Shown: positions 27,612-36,057 of the stretch, in pieces
Layout: each line of letters begins with the position of its first letter
How positions within the stretch are numbered: position 1 is the stretch's first letter
Origin: Mesorhizobium sp.
GTDB lineage: Bacteria; Pseudomonadota; Alphaproteobacteria; Rhizobiales; Rhizobiaceae
Direction of reading: 5' to 3'
Assembly (NCBI RefSeq): GCF_017306585.1
Contig: NZ_JAFKIC010000155.1
Location: 1-37,495, forward strand
DNA: 37,495 nt
Made by a program: the position numbers and the translations under genes
The notes under the pieces: generated by a model
What the model saw: only the letters and a program-made list of their open reading frames with translations
Databases searched by the model: none
What the model was told of the DNA's origin: nothing

Positions 27612-28232
27612 TCAGCGCGCAGCGATCGCAGCTGCCGCGCCGGCCATTGTCGTCGCGCTGACACGGTTGGCGATCTTCATGGCGCGCTTGCTCTTCAACA
27701 GCTTGCGCGCCTGCGAGGCGGCAAGCACCCAGGCAAGATCGATGGCGATCAGCACCACCGCCATGGTGGCTGTCAGCTCGACCCAGCCGACGATGCTCAC
27801 CGAAGCGAGGTCGATGATGGTCGGCAACAGCGCCAGGTAGAACATCATGATCTTGGGGTTGCCGAGCGTCACGGCCATGCCGGCGAAGAACAGTTTGACG
27901 GCCGAATCCTCGCGCGGCATCTCGCCCTCCCTGGCGTCGACAGGCGCCGTCCACATCTTCCAGGCGAGGTAGGCGAGGTAGGCGAGGTAGAGAACGCCGG
28001 CCCATTTCACCACGACAAAGGCGAAGTGGAATGTCTGCGCCACCACGGCAAGGCCGAACACCGCCAGCGACAGCCAGATGCCCTCGCCGATCCACATCGC
28101 AAGCAGAAACGGGAACACGTCGCGAAAACCCTTCGAAATGACGCGCGCCACGAGAGCCGCGATCGAGGGACCGGGCGACCCGGCCGCAACGAACAGGGCA
28201 GCGGCGAAGATGAGCAGCGATGTGAGGTGCAT
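27612..28232 (-). CDS. LysE family amino-acid exporter
   Basis: A 206-residue inner-membrane protein with about six hydrophobic segments and the LysE/RhtB signature SPGPSIAALV near the N-terminus. Such proteins export amino acids or related metabolites. A TTG at 28259 would extend it by nine residues without a Shine-Dalgarno; the ATG at 28232 with GGAG nine bases upstream is better. A 9-base unit (gcgaggtag) repeated three times near 27964-27990 encodes the LAYLAYLAW stretch of a membrane helix. Confidence 0.9.
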   Translation of the reverse strand: MHLTSLLIFAAALFVAAGSPGPSIAALVARVISKGFRDVFPFLLAMWIGEGIWLSLAVFGLAVVAQTFHFAFVVVKWAGVLYLAYLAYLAWKMWTAPVDAREGEMPREDSAVKLFFAGMAVTLGNPKIMMFYLALLPTIIDLASVSIVGWVELTATMAVVLIAIDLAWVLAASQARKLLKSKRAMKIANRVSATTMAGAAAAIAAR

Positions 28233-28843
28233 GGCGAAGATCTCCGCGTCAGGGCTCAATCAACTACAGATACTCGACAGCTGCAGCTCTGGTAAAGGCA
28301 GCCGCGATACGAGCCATTGGCGCTGACATGCCAATGCCTGGGTTCCTCGCCCCCGCAAAGCGGGGGAGAGGTGGCCGCGAAGCGGTCGGAGAGGGGGCCT
28401 GCGGCGCTGGTGAGTTTGCTCGAGATTCTTGTCAACGCCGAGCCTTCCCCCCTCTCCGTCTCGGCTGCGCCGAGCCACCTCTCCCCCACTCCCGTGGGGG
28501 CGAGGAAACCCAAGGCTTACGAAGCCCCTTGCAGACACTGCGTCGCATCGCTAGAAGACCCGTCCCGACATCCATTTCGAGCTTCATTTTGCCTCAGTAA
28601 CCACCGGTCTCGCCAACTCCCCTGATCACACTTGGCAGGGCGCCGCATCAGCGGTGTCTGCTCCATTTTCACGTGTTCCTCAGGCGGCGGTTCGAGACCG
28701 GTTTGGCACTGCTGAACCGCTGTCGCGTGGCGCCGCCCGTGACATTTGACTTCCGACCATAGCTAGCTCTCGCCACGCCGTGCCCGCAGGGGCATCTCGA
28801 CATTGCCGGCCTGAAGAACTTCCACACTGGAAGGTTTTTCGGC
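28233..28843. other. long intergenic region holding a repeat
   Basis: About 610 bases lie between lysE and the DUF1062 gene. The left half carries the palindromic element at 28335-28517. The rest (28518-28843) has a weak dyad GCGGTTC...GAACCGC (28687-28720) and no ORF with family resemblance. No tRNA or recognisable sRNA was seen. Confidence 0.5.
28335..28517. repeat. palindromic intergenic repeat with 37-39-base inverted ends
   Basis: The left end (GCCTGGGTTCCTCGCCCCC, continuing to GAGAGGTGGC) and the right end (GCCACCTCTCCCCC, continuing to GGGGGCGAGGAAACCC) are inverted copies. Each also contains an internal CCCCC...GGGGG hairpin. Between them GGAGAGGGGG (28389-28398) faces CCCCCTCTCC (28448-28457). 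The element looks like a mobile or amplified palindromic unit of rhizobial type. Confidence 0.72.
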
Positions 28844-29470
28844 TTGTCTCAACATCTCGCTATCCACTGGACGATCGCGCCTCTCACCGCACCGCGCCCC
28901 CTGATCAACTGCAACCGCTGCGGCGGCGTGAAAGCCTATGGCTGCAGCGGCAAATTCCGCGTCAACGCCAATGGCAAGCGCATCGACGTGTGGCTGATCT
29001 ATCGCTGCGTCGACTGCGACAATTCCTGGAATTTCGGCATTTTCGAGCGTTGCAACCGCCGCGACATCGACCCGGACCTGCTGCGGGCGCTCGAAGGCAA
29101 CGATCCGGCGCTGGCACGGCGCCACGCCTTCGATGTCACAGCCCTGCGCAACAAGGTCGGCCGCGTCGAGGAATTTGCCGATGTCGCGGTGGGCAAGCGT
29201 GTGATCGGCGAAACCGTGGAAAATGCCACCACGCTGGAGCTACGGCTCGGCCTGGAAGTGCCGGTATCGCTCCGGCTCGACCGCTTGCTGGCAAACGAGC
29301 TCTGCATCTCGCGATCGCGGCTTCAAACGCTGGAGGAGCGGCGATTGCTGGCCGTCGACCCCGACGGAGCCAAGGCCTTGCGCAAACCGGCCCGCGAAGG
29401 CACGACGATCCGCCTCGATCTTGCCGGCGAACCCGACCGGCAAGCCATCCTCTCGGCGGCCGGGGCCTGA
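28844..29470 (+). CDS. DUF1062 protein with zinc ribbon and S4-like region
   Basis: A 208-residue protein matching DUF1062. The N-terminal part has a four-cysteine zinc ribbon, CNRC (C23, C26) and CVDC (C55, C58). Residues 141-173 (VSLRLDRLLANELCISRSRL and onward) resemble an S4 RNA-binding fold, LRLDxxL...SRSR. Together these suggest binding to RNA or the ribosome, but no function is established to my knowledge. The start is TTG with GGAAGG nine bases upstream; no in-frame ATG precedes the conserved region. A much longer frame on the same strand (28780-29694) is a shadow. Confidence 0.82.
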   Translation: MSQHLAIHWTIAPLTAPRPLINCNRCGGVKAYGCSGKFRVNANGKRIDVWLIYRCVDCDNSWNFGIFERCNRRDIDPDLLRALEGNDPALARRHAFDVTALRNKVGRVEEFADVAVGKRVIGETVENATTLELRLGLEVPVSLRLDRLLANELCISRSRLQTLEERRLLAVDPDGAKALRKPAREGTTIRLDLAGEPDRQAILSAAGA

Positions 29471-29474
29471 AGCA

Positions 29475-29508
29475 AGAAGGGCGAGGCACTTGTGTACCTC
29501 GCCCTTCT
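29475..29508. terminator. bidirectional terminator between DUF1062 and typA genes
   Basis: AGAAGGGCGAGG and CCTCGCCCTTCT form a perfect 12-bp stem with a 10-base loop, five bases after the DUF1062 stop. The genes converge here. T-richness behind the stem is modest on both strands. Confidence 0.65.
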
Positions 29509-29530
29509 CCATTTCATGGAAACAGAAAAA

Positions 29531-31360
29531 TTAAGCCGCGCCGGCCGCCTTGGCCGACTTCTCGAAACGCTTGCGCTCGTTGGGGTCGAGATAGAGCTTG
29601 CGCAGGCGGATGGTCTTCGGCGTCACCTCGACCAGTTCGTCGTCCTGGATCCAGGCCAGCGCGCGCTCCAGCGTCATGCGGATCGGCGGCGTGAGCTTGA
29701 CCGCCTCGTCCTTGCCGGCGGCGCGGATGTTGGTCAGCTTCTTGCCCTTCAGCACGTTCACTTCGAGATCATTGTCTCTGGAGTGGATGCCGATGATCAT
29801 GCCCTGGTAGACCTTGACGCCGGGGTCGATGACCATCGGGCCACGGTCTTCCAGGTTCCACATGGCGTAGGCGACCGATTCACCCTGTTCGTTGGAGATC
29901 AGCACGCCGTTGGTGCGGCCGGGCAGTTCGCCCTTGTAGGGCTCGTAGGCATGGAACAGCCGGTTCATCACGGCGGTGCCGCGCGTGTCGGTCAACAGTT
30001 CCGACTGGTAGCCGATCAGGCCACGCGTCGGCGCGTGGAACACGAGGCGCTGGCGGTTGCCGCCGGAGGGGCGCAGTTCGACCATTTCGGCCTTGCGCTC
30101 GGACATCTTCTGCACGACGACGCCGGCATGCTCTTCGTCGACGTCGATGACGACTTCCTCGACCGGCTCCAGCAACTCGCCGCCTTCACCCCGCTGCATG
30201 ACGACGCGCGGACGCGACACGGCGATCTCGAAACCTTCGCGGCGCATCGTCTCGATCAGCACGGCGAGCTGCAATTCGCCGCGGCCCGACACGAAGAAGG
30301 AATCCTTCTCCGGGGATTCCTCGATCTTGAGCGCCACATTGCCCTCGGCCTCGCGCAGCAGGCGGTCGCGAATGACGCGGCTGGTCACCTTGTCGCCTTC
30401 GGTGCCGGCAAGCGGTGAATCGTTGACGAGGAAGGACATGGTCACGGTCGGCGGATCGATCGGCTGCGCATGCAGCGGCTCGCTCACCGCCGGGTCGCAG
30501 AACGTGTCGGCGACGGTGCCCTTCGACAGGCCGGCAATGGCGACGATGTCGCCCGCCTGGGCTTCGTCGATCGGCTGGCGCTCGAGGCCGCGGAAAGCGA
30601 GGATCTTGGAGACGCGGCCGGTTTCGATCTGGGTGCCGTCATGGTGCAGCACCTTGACCGCCTGGTTGGCCTTCAGCGTGCCGGATTCGATACGCCCGGT
30701 GATGATGCGGCCGAGGAAGGGGTTGGCTTCCAGGATGGTGCCGATCATGCGGAACGGACCGGGGTGGACGGTCGGCGCCGGCACATGCTTGACGACGAGA
30801 TCGAACAGCGGCGCCAGCTGCTGGTCCTTCGGGCCTTCCGGATTCTCGGAAACCCAGCCATCGCGGCCTGAACCGTAGAGGATCGGGAAATCGAGCTGCT
30901 CGTCGGTGGCGTCGAGCGCGGCGAACAGGTCGAACACCTCGTTGACGACCTCGACATGGCGCGCGTCCGGCCGGTCGATCTTGTTGATGACGACGATCGG
31001 CTTCAGGCCGACCTTGAGCGCCTTGCCGACAACGAACTTGGTCTGCGGCATCGGGCCTTCGGCGGCGTCGACCAGCACGATGGCCGAATCCACCATCGAC
31101 AGGATGCGCTCGACCTCCCCGCCGAAATCGGCGTGTCCGGGCGTGTCGACGATGTTGATGCGGGTGCCGTGCCAGTCGACGGAGGTCGCCTTGGCCAGGA
31201 TGGTGATGCCGCGTTCCTTTTCAAGATCGTTGGAATCCATGGCGCGTTCGGCCACGCGCTGGTTGTCGCGGAAGGCGCCGGATTGTTTCAGAAGCTGGTC
31301 GACGAGGGTGGTCTTTCCATGGTCGACGTGCGCGATAATCGCGATATTGCGGAGGTTCAT
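29531..31360 (-). CDS. typA: ribosome-associated GTPase TypA/BipA
   Basis: A 609-residue translational GTPase of the EF-G family. It binds the ribosome and supports 50S assembly and stress or cold adaptation in other bacteria. The G1 loop AHVDHGKTT (10-18), ERGITILAK switch I, G3 [11 protein letters not shown] and G4 NKIDRPDA are intact, and the BipA C-terminal domain is full length. The frame opens with a TTG at 31396, but similarity starts at [18 protein letters not shown], the ATG at 31360. The Shine-Dalgarno is weak. Confidence 0.97.
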   Translation of the reverse strand: MNLRNIAIIAHVDHGKTTLVDQLLKQSGAFRDNQRVAERAMDSNDLEKERGITILAKATSVDWHGTRINIVDTPGHADFGGEVERILSMVDSAIVLVDAAEGPMPQTKFVVGKALKVGLKPIVVINKIDRPDARHVEVVNEVFDLFAALDATDEQLDFPILYGSGRDGWVSENPEGPKDQQLAPLFDLVVKHVPAPTVHPGPFRMIGTILEANPFLGRIITGRIESGTLKANQAVKVLHHDGTQIETGRVSKILAFRGLERQPIDEAQAGDIVAIAGLSKGTVADTFCDPAVSEPLHAQPIDPPTVTMSFLVNDSPLAGTEGDKVTSRVIRDRLLREAEGNVALKIEESPEKDSFFVSGRGELQLAVLIETMRREGFEIAVSRPRVVMQRGEGGELLEPVEEVVIDVDEEHAGVVVQKMSERKAEMVELRPSGGNRQRLVFHAPTRGLIGYQSELLTDTRGTAVMNRLFHAYEPYKGELPGRTNGVLISNEQGESVAYAMWNLEDRGPMVIDPGVKVYQGMIIGIHSRDNDLEVNVLKGKKLTNIRAAGKDEAVKLTPPIRMTLERALAWIQDDELVEVTPKTIRLRKLYLDPNERKRFEKSAKAAGAA

Positions 31361-31556
31361 GGTCTGGTCTCGGGAGCGTTGCAGGCAGCTGGCCAAAGGC
31401 GCCGCCTCTTTCGGTTGCGCGGCTCATACAGGGTTTTTCGCATTTGCGAAAGAGGAAGCGCGACACCAAATACTCATCAAATCTTAACGGTCTCGGTGTG
31501 AAATGATTTTGTTAACCAAGGCGGGAACCATCCGGGGCCCGAGCAGTTCGAACGCC

Positions 31557-31838
31557 ATGACCGACAAACTCAACCGATTCTGGCCGCTCATCGCGTCCGC
31601 CGCCTTTGCCGTGCTGCTGGCTGTGAACGCTGCGCAGTCGGCCGCCACATCCAATGAAGCACGGACTGTCCTGCCGGCCGACGCGCCTTCGGCCCAGCAG
31701 GTTTTCGCCGACGCCCCCGATGGCGTCGACCCGGTGGTGACCGGACCGGTCAGCACCGCCTTCAAGCAGAGGCAGGACGCCGCCAACTGCGATACCGCGG
31801 TCTGGCCCAACATTCCGATGATCTGCTACCCGGACTGA
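31557..31838 (+). CDS. small secreted protein of unknown function
   Basis: A 93-residue protein with a clear signal peptide (RFWPLIASAAFAVLLAVNAAQSA, ending near residue 29). An Ala/Pro/Val-rich linker follows, and the C-terminal motif reads CDTAVWPNIPMICYPD. Two cysteines 14 residues apart around a WPNIP core could form a disulfide. Similar WP-x-I-P-x-x-C tails occur, as I recall, in other short rhizobial exported proteins of unknown role. The frame also has an ATG at 31503, but the one at 31557 starts just before the signal peptide. Divergent from typA. Confidence 0.65.
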   Translation: MTDKLNRFWPLIASAAFAVLLAVNAAQSAATSNEARTVLPADAPSAQQVFADAPDGVDPVVTGPVSTAFKQRQDAANCDTAVWPNIPMICYPD

Positions 31839-31874
31839 GACGCCTCCAAGGGCTGGCGGCGAGGTCGAAGCTGC

Positions 31875-32033
31875 TGATCTCCCTCCTCGAGGGGGAGATG
31901 GCCGGCAGGCCAGAGGGGGTCCTTGCGCGTGAAGCGCCGACTTCCAGCGTATGCGGCAAGAGAAAAGCAGAGCCCGGTCGGACCGACCCCCTCTGTCGCC
32001 TTCGGCGACATCTCCCCCTCAAGGGGGGAGATT
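31875..32033. repeat. palindromic intergenic repeat
   Basis: The left end (GATCTCCCTCCTCGAGGGGGAGAT) and right end (ATCTCCCCCTCAAGGGGGGAGATT) are each palindromic and are inverted with respect to one another. Inside the ends AGAGGGGGTC and GACCCCCTCT also pair (31912-31921 and 31984-31993). The right end lies within ten bases of the stop of the downstream minus-strand MFS gene. The 2430-2455 palindrome matches one end of this element. Confidence 0.72.
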
Positions 32034-32041
32034 AGCCCGCC

Positions 32042-33325
32042 TCAAGCCGCCTGTGGCTCCGGATCGAACGCCGGCCGGCTGGTGTTGATCAGCAGCGAGA
32101 TACAGGCCGCCGCGATCGCCGTCATGCCGGCGATCAGGAACGCCAGTTCGTAATTGCCCTGCAATTCGCGCATGGTGCCGCCAAAGGCTGCCGCCGTGGC
32201 GGCACCGACCTGGTGGCCGGCGACGATCCAGCCGAAGACGATTGGCCCGCTGCGGTCGCCGAACGCCTCGTTGGCAAGCCGCAGCGTCGGCGGCACGGTG
32301 GCGATCCAGTCGAGGCCGTAGAGCACGGCAAAGATGATCAGGCTGGTCGCCGAGAAGCCGGAATAGGGCAGATAGATCAGCGACAGGCCGCGCACCGCGT
32401 AATAGACGCCGAGCAGCTTGCGCGGATCGAAGCGGTCGGTGAGCCAGCCCGACAGCGTCGTGCCGATCAGGTCGAAAATGCCCATCATCGACAGCAGGCC
32501 GGCGGCCTGCACCTCGCCGATGCCCATGTCGCCGCAGAAAGCGATCAGATGCGTGCCGACCAGGCCGTTGGTGGTGAAGCCGCAGACGAAGAAGGTGGCG
32601 AACAGATACCAGAACACCCGCGTGCCGGCGGCGCGGCGCAGCGTGTTCAGCGTATGCGCCAGGAAATTGCCCTGCGAAGCGGGCGACACCGGCGGCACGC
32701 CGTCGGCATCGGCGCCGTAGCGGACCATGCCAATCGAGGAGGGCCGCTCCGGCACCAGCAGCCAGACCAGCGGCAATAGACAGGCCGTGGCGACCGCGAC
32801 GGCGATCGCCACCGGCTTCCAGCCGCCCGACTGGGCGAGCGAGGCGATCAGCGGCAGGAAGATCAGCATGCCGGTGGCGCTGGAAGCCGACATCAGCCCC
32901 ATGACGAGGCCGCGATTGGTCTTGAACCAGCGGTTGACGATGGTGGCGCCCAGCACGCTGGCAACGGCGCCCGAGCCGATACCGGAAAACACGCCCCAGG
33001 TGATGAACAGGTGCCAGGGCTTGGTCATCAGGAGGCTGAGCGCGGTCGAGCCCGACATGATAACCAGCGCGGCGAGCAACGTGCGGCGCAGCCCGATCCG
33101 TTCCATCAGCGCGGCGGCGAACGGACCGGTGAGGCCGTAAAGCAGGATGCCGACGCCGGCGGCCAGCGAAATGACATCCCTGCGCCAGCCGAAACTGCTT
33201 TCCAGCGGCAGCATCATCACCGAAGGCGCCGAGCGCAGGCCCGCCGCGATCAGCAGGCAGAGGAAGATGACACCGACCACGACGAAAGCGTAGCGCTGGC
33301 CAAGGGGACGGGATTGAGCTACCAT
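32042..33325 (-). CDS. MFS transporter, TetR-regulated
   Basis: A 427-residue inner-membrane permease with about twelve hydrophobic segments. It resembles the monocarboxylate/oxalate-like branch of the major facilitator superfamily (SVMMLPLESSFGWRRDVISLAAGVG, GPFAAALMERIGLRRTLL). The frame runs on to 34021 across the TetR gene, but that part is a shadow; the ATG at 33325 begins MVAQSRPLGQRYAF. It is divergent from the TetR gene with two matching palindromes in between, so local repression is likely. The substrate is unknown. Confidence 0.9.
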   Translation of the reverse strand: MVAQSRPLGQRYAFVVVGVIFLCLLIAAGLRSAPSVMMLPLESSFGWRRDVISLAAGVGILLYGLTGPFAAALMERIGLRRTLLAALVIMSGSTALSLLMTKPWHLFITWGVFSGIGSGAVASVLGATIVNRWFKTNRGLVMGLMSASSATGMLIFLPLIASLAQSGGWKPVAIAVAVATACLLPLVWLLVPERPSSIGMVRYGADADGVPPVSPASQGNFLAHTLNTLRRAAGTRVFWYLFATFFVCGFTTNGLVGTHLIAFCGDMGIGEVQAAGLLSMMGIFDLIGTTLSGWLTDRFDPRKLLGVYYAVRGLSLIYLPYSGFSATSLIIFAVLYGLDWIATVPPTLRLANEAFGDRSGPIVFGWIVAGHQVGAATAAAFGGTMRELQGNYELAFLIAGMTAIAAACISLLINTSRPAFDPEPQAA

Positions 33326-33327
33326 GT

Positions 33328-33375
33328 TACTGACCGGTACGTTGCAGATGCCGCATTCATACGTACCGATCGGTA
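33328..33375. promoter_or_regulatory. paired operator-like sites in the MFS/TetR divergent promoter
   Basis: TACCGATCGGTA (33364-33375) is a perfect 12-base palindrome. TACTGACCGGTA (33328-33339) is a degenerate copy keeping the outer TAC and GGTA. Their starts are 36 bases apart. They flank the space between the two divergent start codons (33325 and 33398), as expected for an autoregulating TetR protein. Confidence 0.65.
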
Positions 33376-33397
33376 ACATTGTCAATCGAGTCCCGTA

Positions 33398-34015
33398 ATG
33401 CCAAGCGACAAAAATATTGAACTTGCTATCAGCGAAGGTCATGCGTCGGCCCCGCCCAAGGCCGCCAAGAAGATCCTCGACGTCGCCTATGACCTGTTCT
33501 ACCGGCGCGGCATCAGGGCGATCGGCGTCGACGAGATCGTCAAGCGCGCCGGCGTCACCAAGCCGAGCCTGTACCGCAGCTTTCCCTCCAAGGACGAACT
33601 GGCCGCCTCCTATCTCAGGCAGTACGATCTCGAATTCTGGCAGCGCTTCGACGAGGCGGTGGATGCCCATCCCGGCGACCCGCGCGCGCAGATCCGCGCC
33701 TTCCTCACCCGCGTCGGCAAGCGCACGCAGATGCCGCAATATCGCGGCTGCGGCATGACCAACGCGGCGGTCGAATATCCCGAGCGCGGCCACCCCGCGC
33801 GCGTAGTGAGCGAGGACAACAAGCGCGAGCTGCGCCGGCGGCTGCGCGTCATGGCCGCCGCGATGGGTGCTCCCGACGCCGACACGCTGGGTGACGGGCT
33901 GCTGCTGCTCATCGAGGGCGCCTATATCAGCGGCCAGCTGTTCGGGCTCGGCGGGCCGGCGCAGTCGGTAGCGGTGAACGCCGACCTGCTGATTGAAGCA
34001 AGCTTGAAGAAATAG
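33398..34015 (+). CDS. TetR/AcrR family transcriptional regulator
   Basis: A 205-residue regulator. The N-terminal helix-turn-helix domain (about 20-68) includes KILDVAYDLFYRRGIRAIGVDEIVKRAGVTKPSLYRSFPSKDEL, with the recognition-helix motif KPSLYRSF. The C-terminal ligand domain (about 75-205) is unspecific in sequence and has a Cys in RGCGMTNA. It probably represses the divergent MFS gene and itself through the two palindromes at 33328-33375. The inducer is unknown. The ATG lies about 22 bases after the perfect operator-like palindrome. Confidence 0.92.
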   Translation: MPSDKNIELAISEGHASAPPKAAKKILDVAYDLFYRRGIRAIGVDEIVKRAGVTKPSLYRSFPSKDELAASYLRQYDLEFWQRFDEAVDAHPGDPRAQIRAFLTRVGKRTQMPQYRGCGMTNAAVEYPERGHPARVVSEDNKRELRRRLRVMAAAMGAPDADTLGDGLLLLIEGAYISGQLFGLGGPAQSVAVNADLLIEASLKK

Positions 34016-34059
34016 CGTCAAACGATAGGCTGCCCCGGCCCGAACCGGAGATCTTCGTC

Positions 34060-34653
34060 ATGCGCGCCATTCTGATCCCGCTTGCAGTTCTTGGCCTGTC
34101 GCAGGCGGCGCGTGCAGCCGACATATCGAGCGCCTATACCGACCTCGACTCGAAGAAGGACTGCGTGACCTACGCGCAGGCCGAACAGGGCGACGGCGAG
34201 TGGGCCGACCTCGCCTGCTCCGGCTATCGCGGCTATCCCGTGCTGATCGCCTATGACGACGCGCGTGAATCGCTGTTCTACGGCTTTCCGCCCGGCGGCG
34301 ACATGACATCGGCCTGGGAAAGTTTTTCCGGCTTCAATTCATCCGAGACCAAGGTCGAGTGGCGCATTGAAACTACAGGCGACAGGGCCGTGCCTTTCGC
34401 GGTCATCCACCGCCGAACGATCAGCAACGCCGAGGACGGGAACAAGCCGACCGAGGTGCTGCTGGTCGCCAAGGTCGCCCAGATGGATGCGCGTGACGGC
34501 TGCACGGTTGGTCTGGTGATAGCCACCGGCAACCCCACCGCGAACGACCAGGCGCGCAAGCTCGCCGACGAAAAGGCAAAGAACTTCGCCTGCGGCAAGG
34601 ACAAACGCGTCGTGATCGGCAATGTGCCGGCTTTTGGGCGGGTCGACAACTGA
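34060..34653 (+). CDS. secreted hypothetical protein
   Basis: A 197-residue protein with an N-terminal signal peptide (MRAILIPLAVLGLSQAARA, cleavage expected near residue 19). The mature part has four cysteines (C35, C53, and those in DGCTVG and NFACGKD), which could form two disulfides in the periplasm. I do not recognise a family with certainty. No membrane helix is seen beyond the signal. It follows the TetR gene by 44 bases on the same strand and is convergent with ppa. Confidence 0.72.
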   Translation: MRAILIPLAVLGLSQAARAADISSAYTDLDSKKDCVTYAQAEQGDGEWADLACSGYRGYPVLIAYDDARESLFYGFPPGGDMTSAWESFSGFNSSETKVEWRIETTGDRAVPFAVIHRRTISNAEDGNKPTEVLLVAKVAQMDARDGCTVGLVIATGNPTANDQARKLADEKAKNFACGKDKRVVIGNVPAFGRVDN

Positions 34654-34677
34654 CCGCGTCGGAGCGCGGCGCCGGCG

Positions 34678-35211
34678 CTACTTGATCTTCTTCGCCCGGT
34701 CGACCGCGTCCATGATCATCTTCTTGGCGTATTTGGAATCGTGCCAGCCTTCGATCTTGACCCATTTGCCGGGCTCGAGATCCTTGTAGTGCTCGAAGAA
34801 GTGCTGCACCTGGTGCCGGGTGATTTCGGGCAGATGCGTGTATTCGGTGACGTTCTCGTAGCGCAGCGTGAGCTTCGGCGACGGCACGGCGATGACCTTT
34901 TCGTCCTGGCCGGCATTGTCTTCCATGATCAGCACGCCGATCGGCCGCACATTGATGACGCAACCCGGCACCAGCGCGCGCGTGTTGCAGACCAGAACGT
35001 CGATCGGATCGCCGTCCCCCGACAGCGTGTGCGGCACGAAGCCGTAATTGCCGGGATAACGCATCGAAGTGTGCAGGAAGCGGTCCACGAACAGCGTGCC
35101 GGCCTCCTTGTCTATCTCGTACTTGATCGGCTCGCCGCCGATCGGCACCTCGATGATGACGTTGACGTCCTCAGGCGGATTCTTTCCGGTTGCTATGGCT
35201 TCAATGCGCAT
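34678..35211 (-). CDS. ppa: inorganic pyrophosphatase
   Basis: A 177-residue soluble family I pyrophosphatase, hydrolysing pyrophosphate to two phosphates and so driving biosynthetic reactions. The metal-binding signature [10 protein letters not shown], with YGFVPHTL before it and KYEIDKEAG near the N-terminus, is intact, and the length is normal. The frame is open to 35325; the ATG at 35211 ([15 protein letters not shown]) has AGGGA about eight bases upstream. It is hexameric in most bacteria. It would also remove the pyrophosphate made by acetyl-CoA synthetase. Confidence 0.96.
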   Translation of the reverse strand: MRIEAIATGKNPPEDVNVIIEVPIGGEPIKYEIDKEAGTLFVDRFLHTSMRYPGNYGFVPHTLSGDGDPIDVLVCNTRALVPGCVINVRPIGVLIMEDNAGQDEKVIAVPSPKLTLRYENVTEYTHLPEITRHQVQHFFEHYKDLEPGKWVKIEGWHDSKYAKKMIMDAVDRAKKIK

Positions 35212-35403
35212 GGCTTTGTCCCTCTCTCGATCGGCAGGGCAATAGCGGGCGGCGCACAATGGTGCAATGCGGCGAATCGTGTTCGCGCATGCCAAGCCGC
35301 ACGCGACGGCGCTTCGCGCGTTCAATCATCGCCACAACATGTTTCAGCGCCGTGATTTGGCGCCGAAAATGCCTGGAAACCGGCTTCGCTGCCGGCGAGA
35401 CGG

Positions 35404-35910
35404 TCATTCCCAGACGAAAGCGACCTTCTTCAGGGCTTTCTGTTCGAATATCTCGACGCCTTCGGCGACGTCGCGGCCGCCGGCGCCGGCATAGAAGGCA
35501 AGCGCGCTCTGGTTGTCTTCAAGCGCCCACACAACCATACCTTTCAGGCCATGGTCGGCGAGCCGCGCCCGGGCTGCCGAAAACAGCCGCCTGCCGAGCC
35601 CGATGCCCTGATATTCAGGGCGAAGGTACAATTCGTAGATCTCGCCCTGCTGCCGGAGCTCGCGCGCCCGGTTCTTGCCGATCGTGGCGTAGCCGGCGAT
35701 CGTGCCGCCGATCTCGACCACCAGCACGGTGGCGGCGCGGCGAATCGCATTCGCCCACCAGTCGGCGCCACGGCGGTTGATCATCGATGTCAGCGTGCGG
35801 TGCGGGATGATGCCGCTATAGGCTCCGCGCCAGGCTTCCAGATGCACTTCGGCGATGGCCGCAGCATCACGCGGATCGGCTTTGCGGATGTCTATCGTCA
35901 GCGTATTCAT
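35404..35910 (-). CDS. GNAT family N-acetyltransferase
   Basis: A 168-residue acetyl-CoA-dependent acetyltransferase of the GNAT fold. IRKADPRDAAAIAEVHLEAW is the N-terminal strand and helix. IYELYLRPEYQGIGLGRRLF contains the acetyl-CoA pyrophosphate-binding loop (Q-G-x-G-x-G/R), and ALEDNQSALAFYAGAGG is the typical C-terminal motif. The acceptor (small amine or protein) is unknown. It stands alone between ppa and the TPM genes. Confidence 0.9.
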   Translation of the reverse strand: MNTLTIDIRKADPRDAAAIAEVHLEAWRGAYSGIIPHRTLTSMINRRGADWWANAIRRAATVLVVEIGGTIAGYATIGKNRARELRQQGEIYELYLRPEYQGIGLGRRLFSAARARLADHGLKGMVVWALEDNQSALAFYAGAGGRDVAEGVEIFEQKALKKVAFVWE

Positions 35911-36057
35911 GATTTGTTAACCATAAACCCGCATGGCCCGATTGCAAGAGTCCGGGCGGCCCGCCAGCCGATTTCTCACAGCCGATCACGAGACTGCTGA
36001 CATTAGGAAAAGCTCATCTGAGGGCACACGGGCTAGGTGGATTCCAAGCCCCGGCTT

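Noticed and set aside
27964-27990. Tandem 9-base repeat considered as a CRISPR-like or variable-number array
   Set aside because: Only three contiguous units without spacers, inside a coding helix.
28687-28720. Dyad GCGGTTC...GAACCGC considered as a tRNA-like or attachment-site element
   Set aside because: No cloverleaf, anticodon arm or CCA end can be drawn, and no integrase is nearby.
28780-29694. 304-codon frame overlapping the DUF1062 gene
   Set aside because: It is in a different frame from the recognisable DUF1062 protein, is Arg/Pro-rich without motifs, and runs through the terminator hairpin into typA.
32042-34021. 659-codon version of the MFS protein extending through the TetR gene
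   Set aside because: The first 232 codons are antisense to an intact TetR regulator and cross the operator region; the permease starts at 33325.
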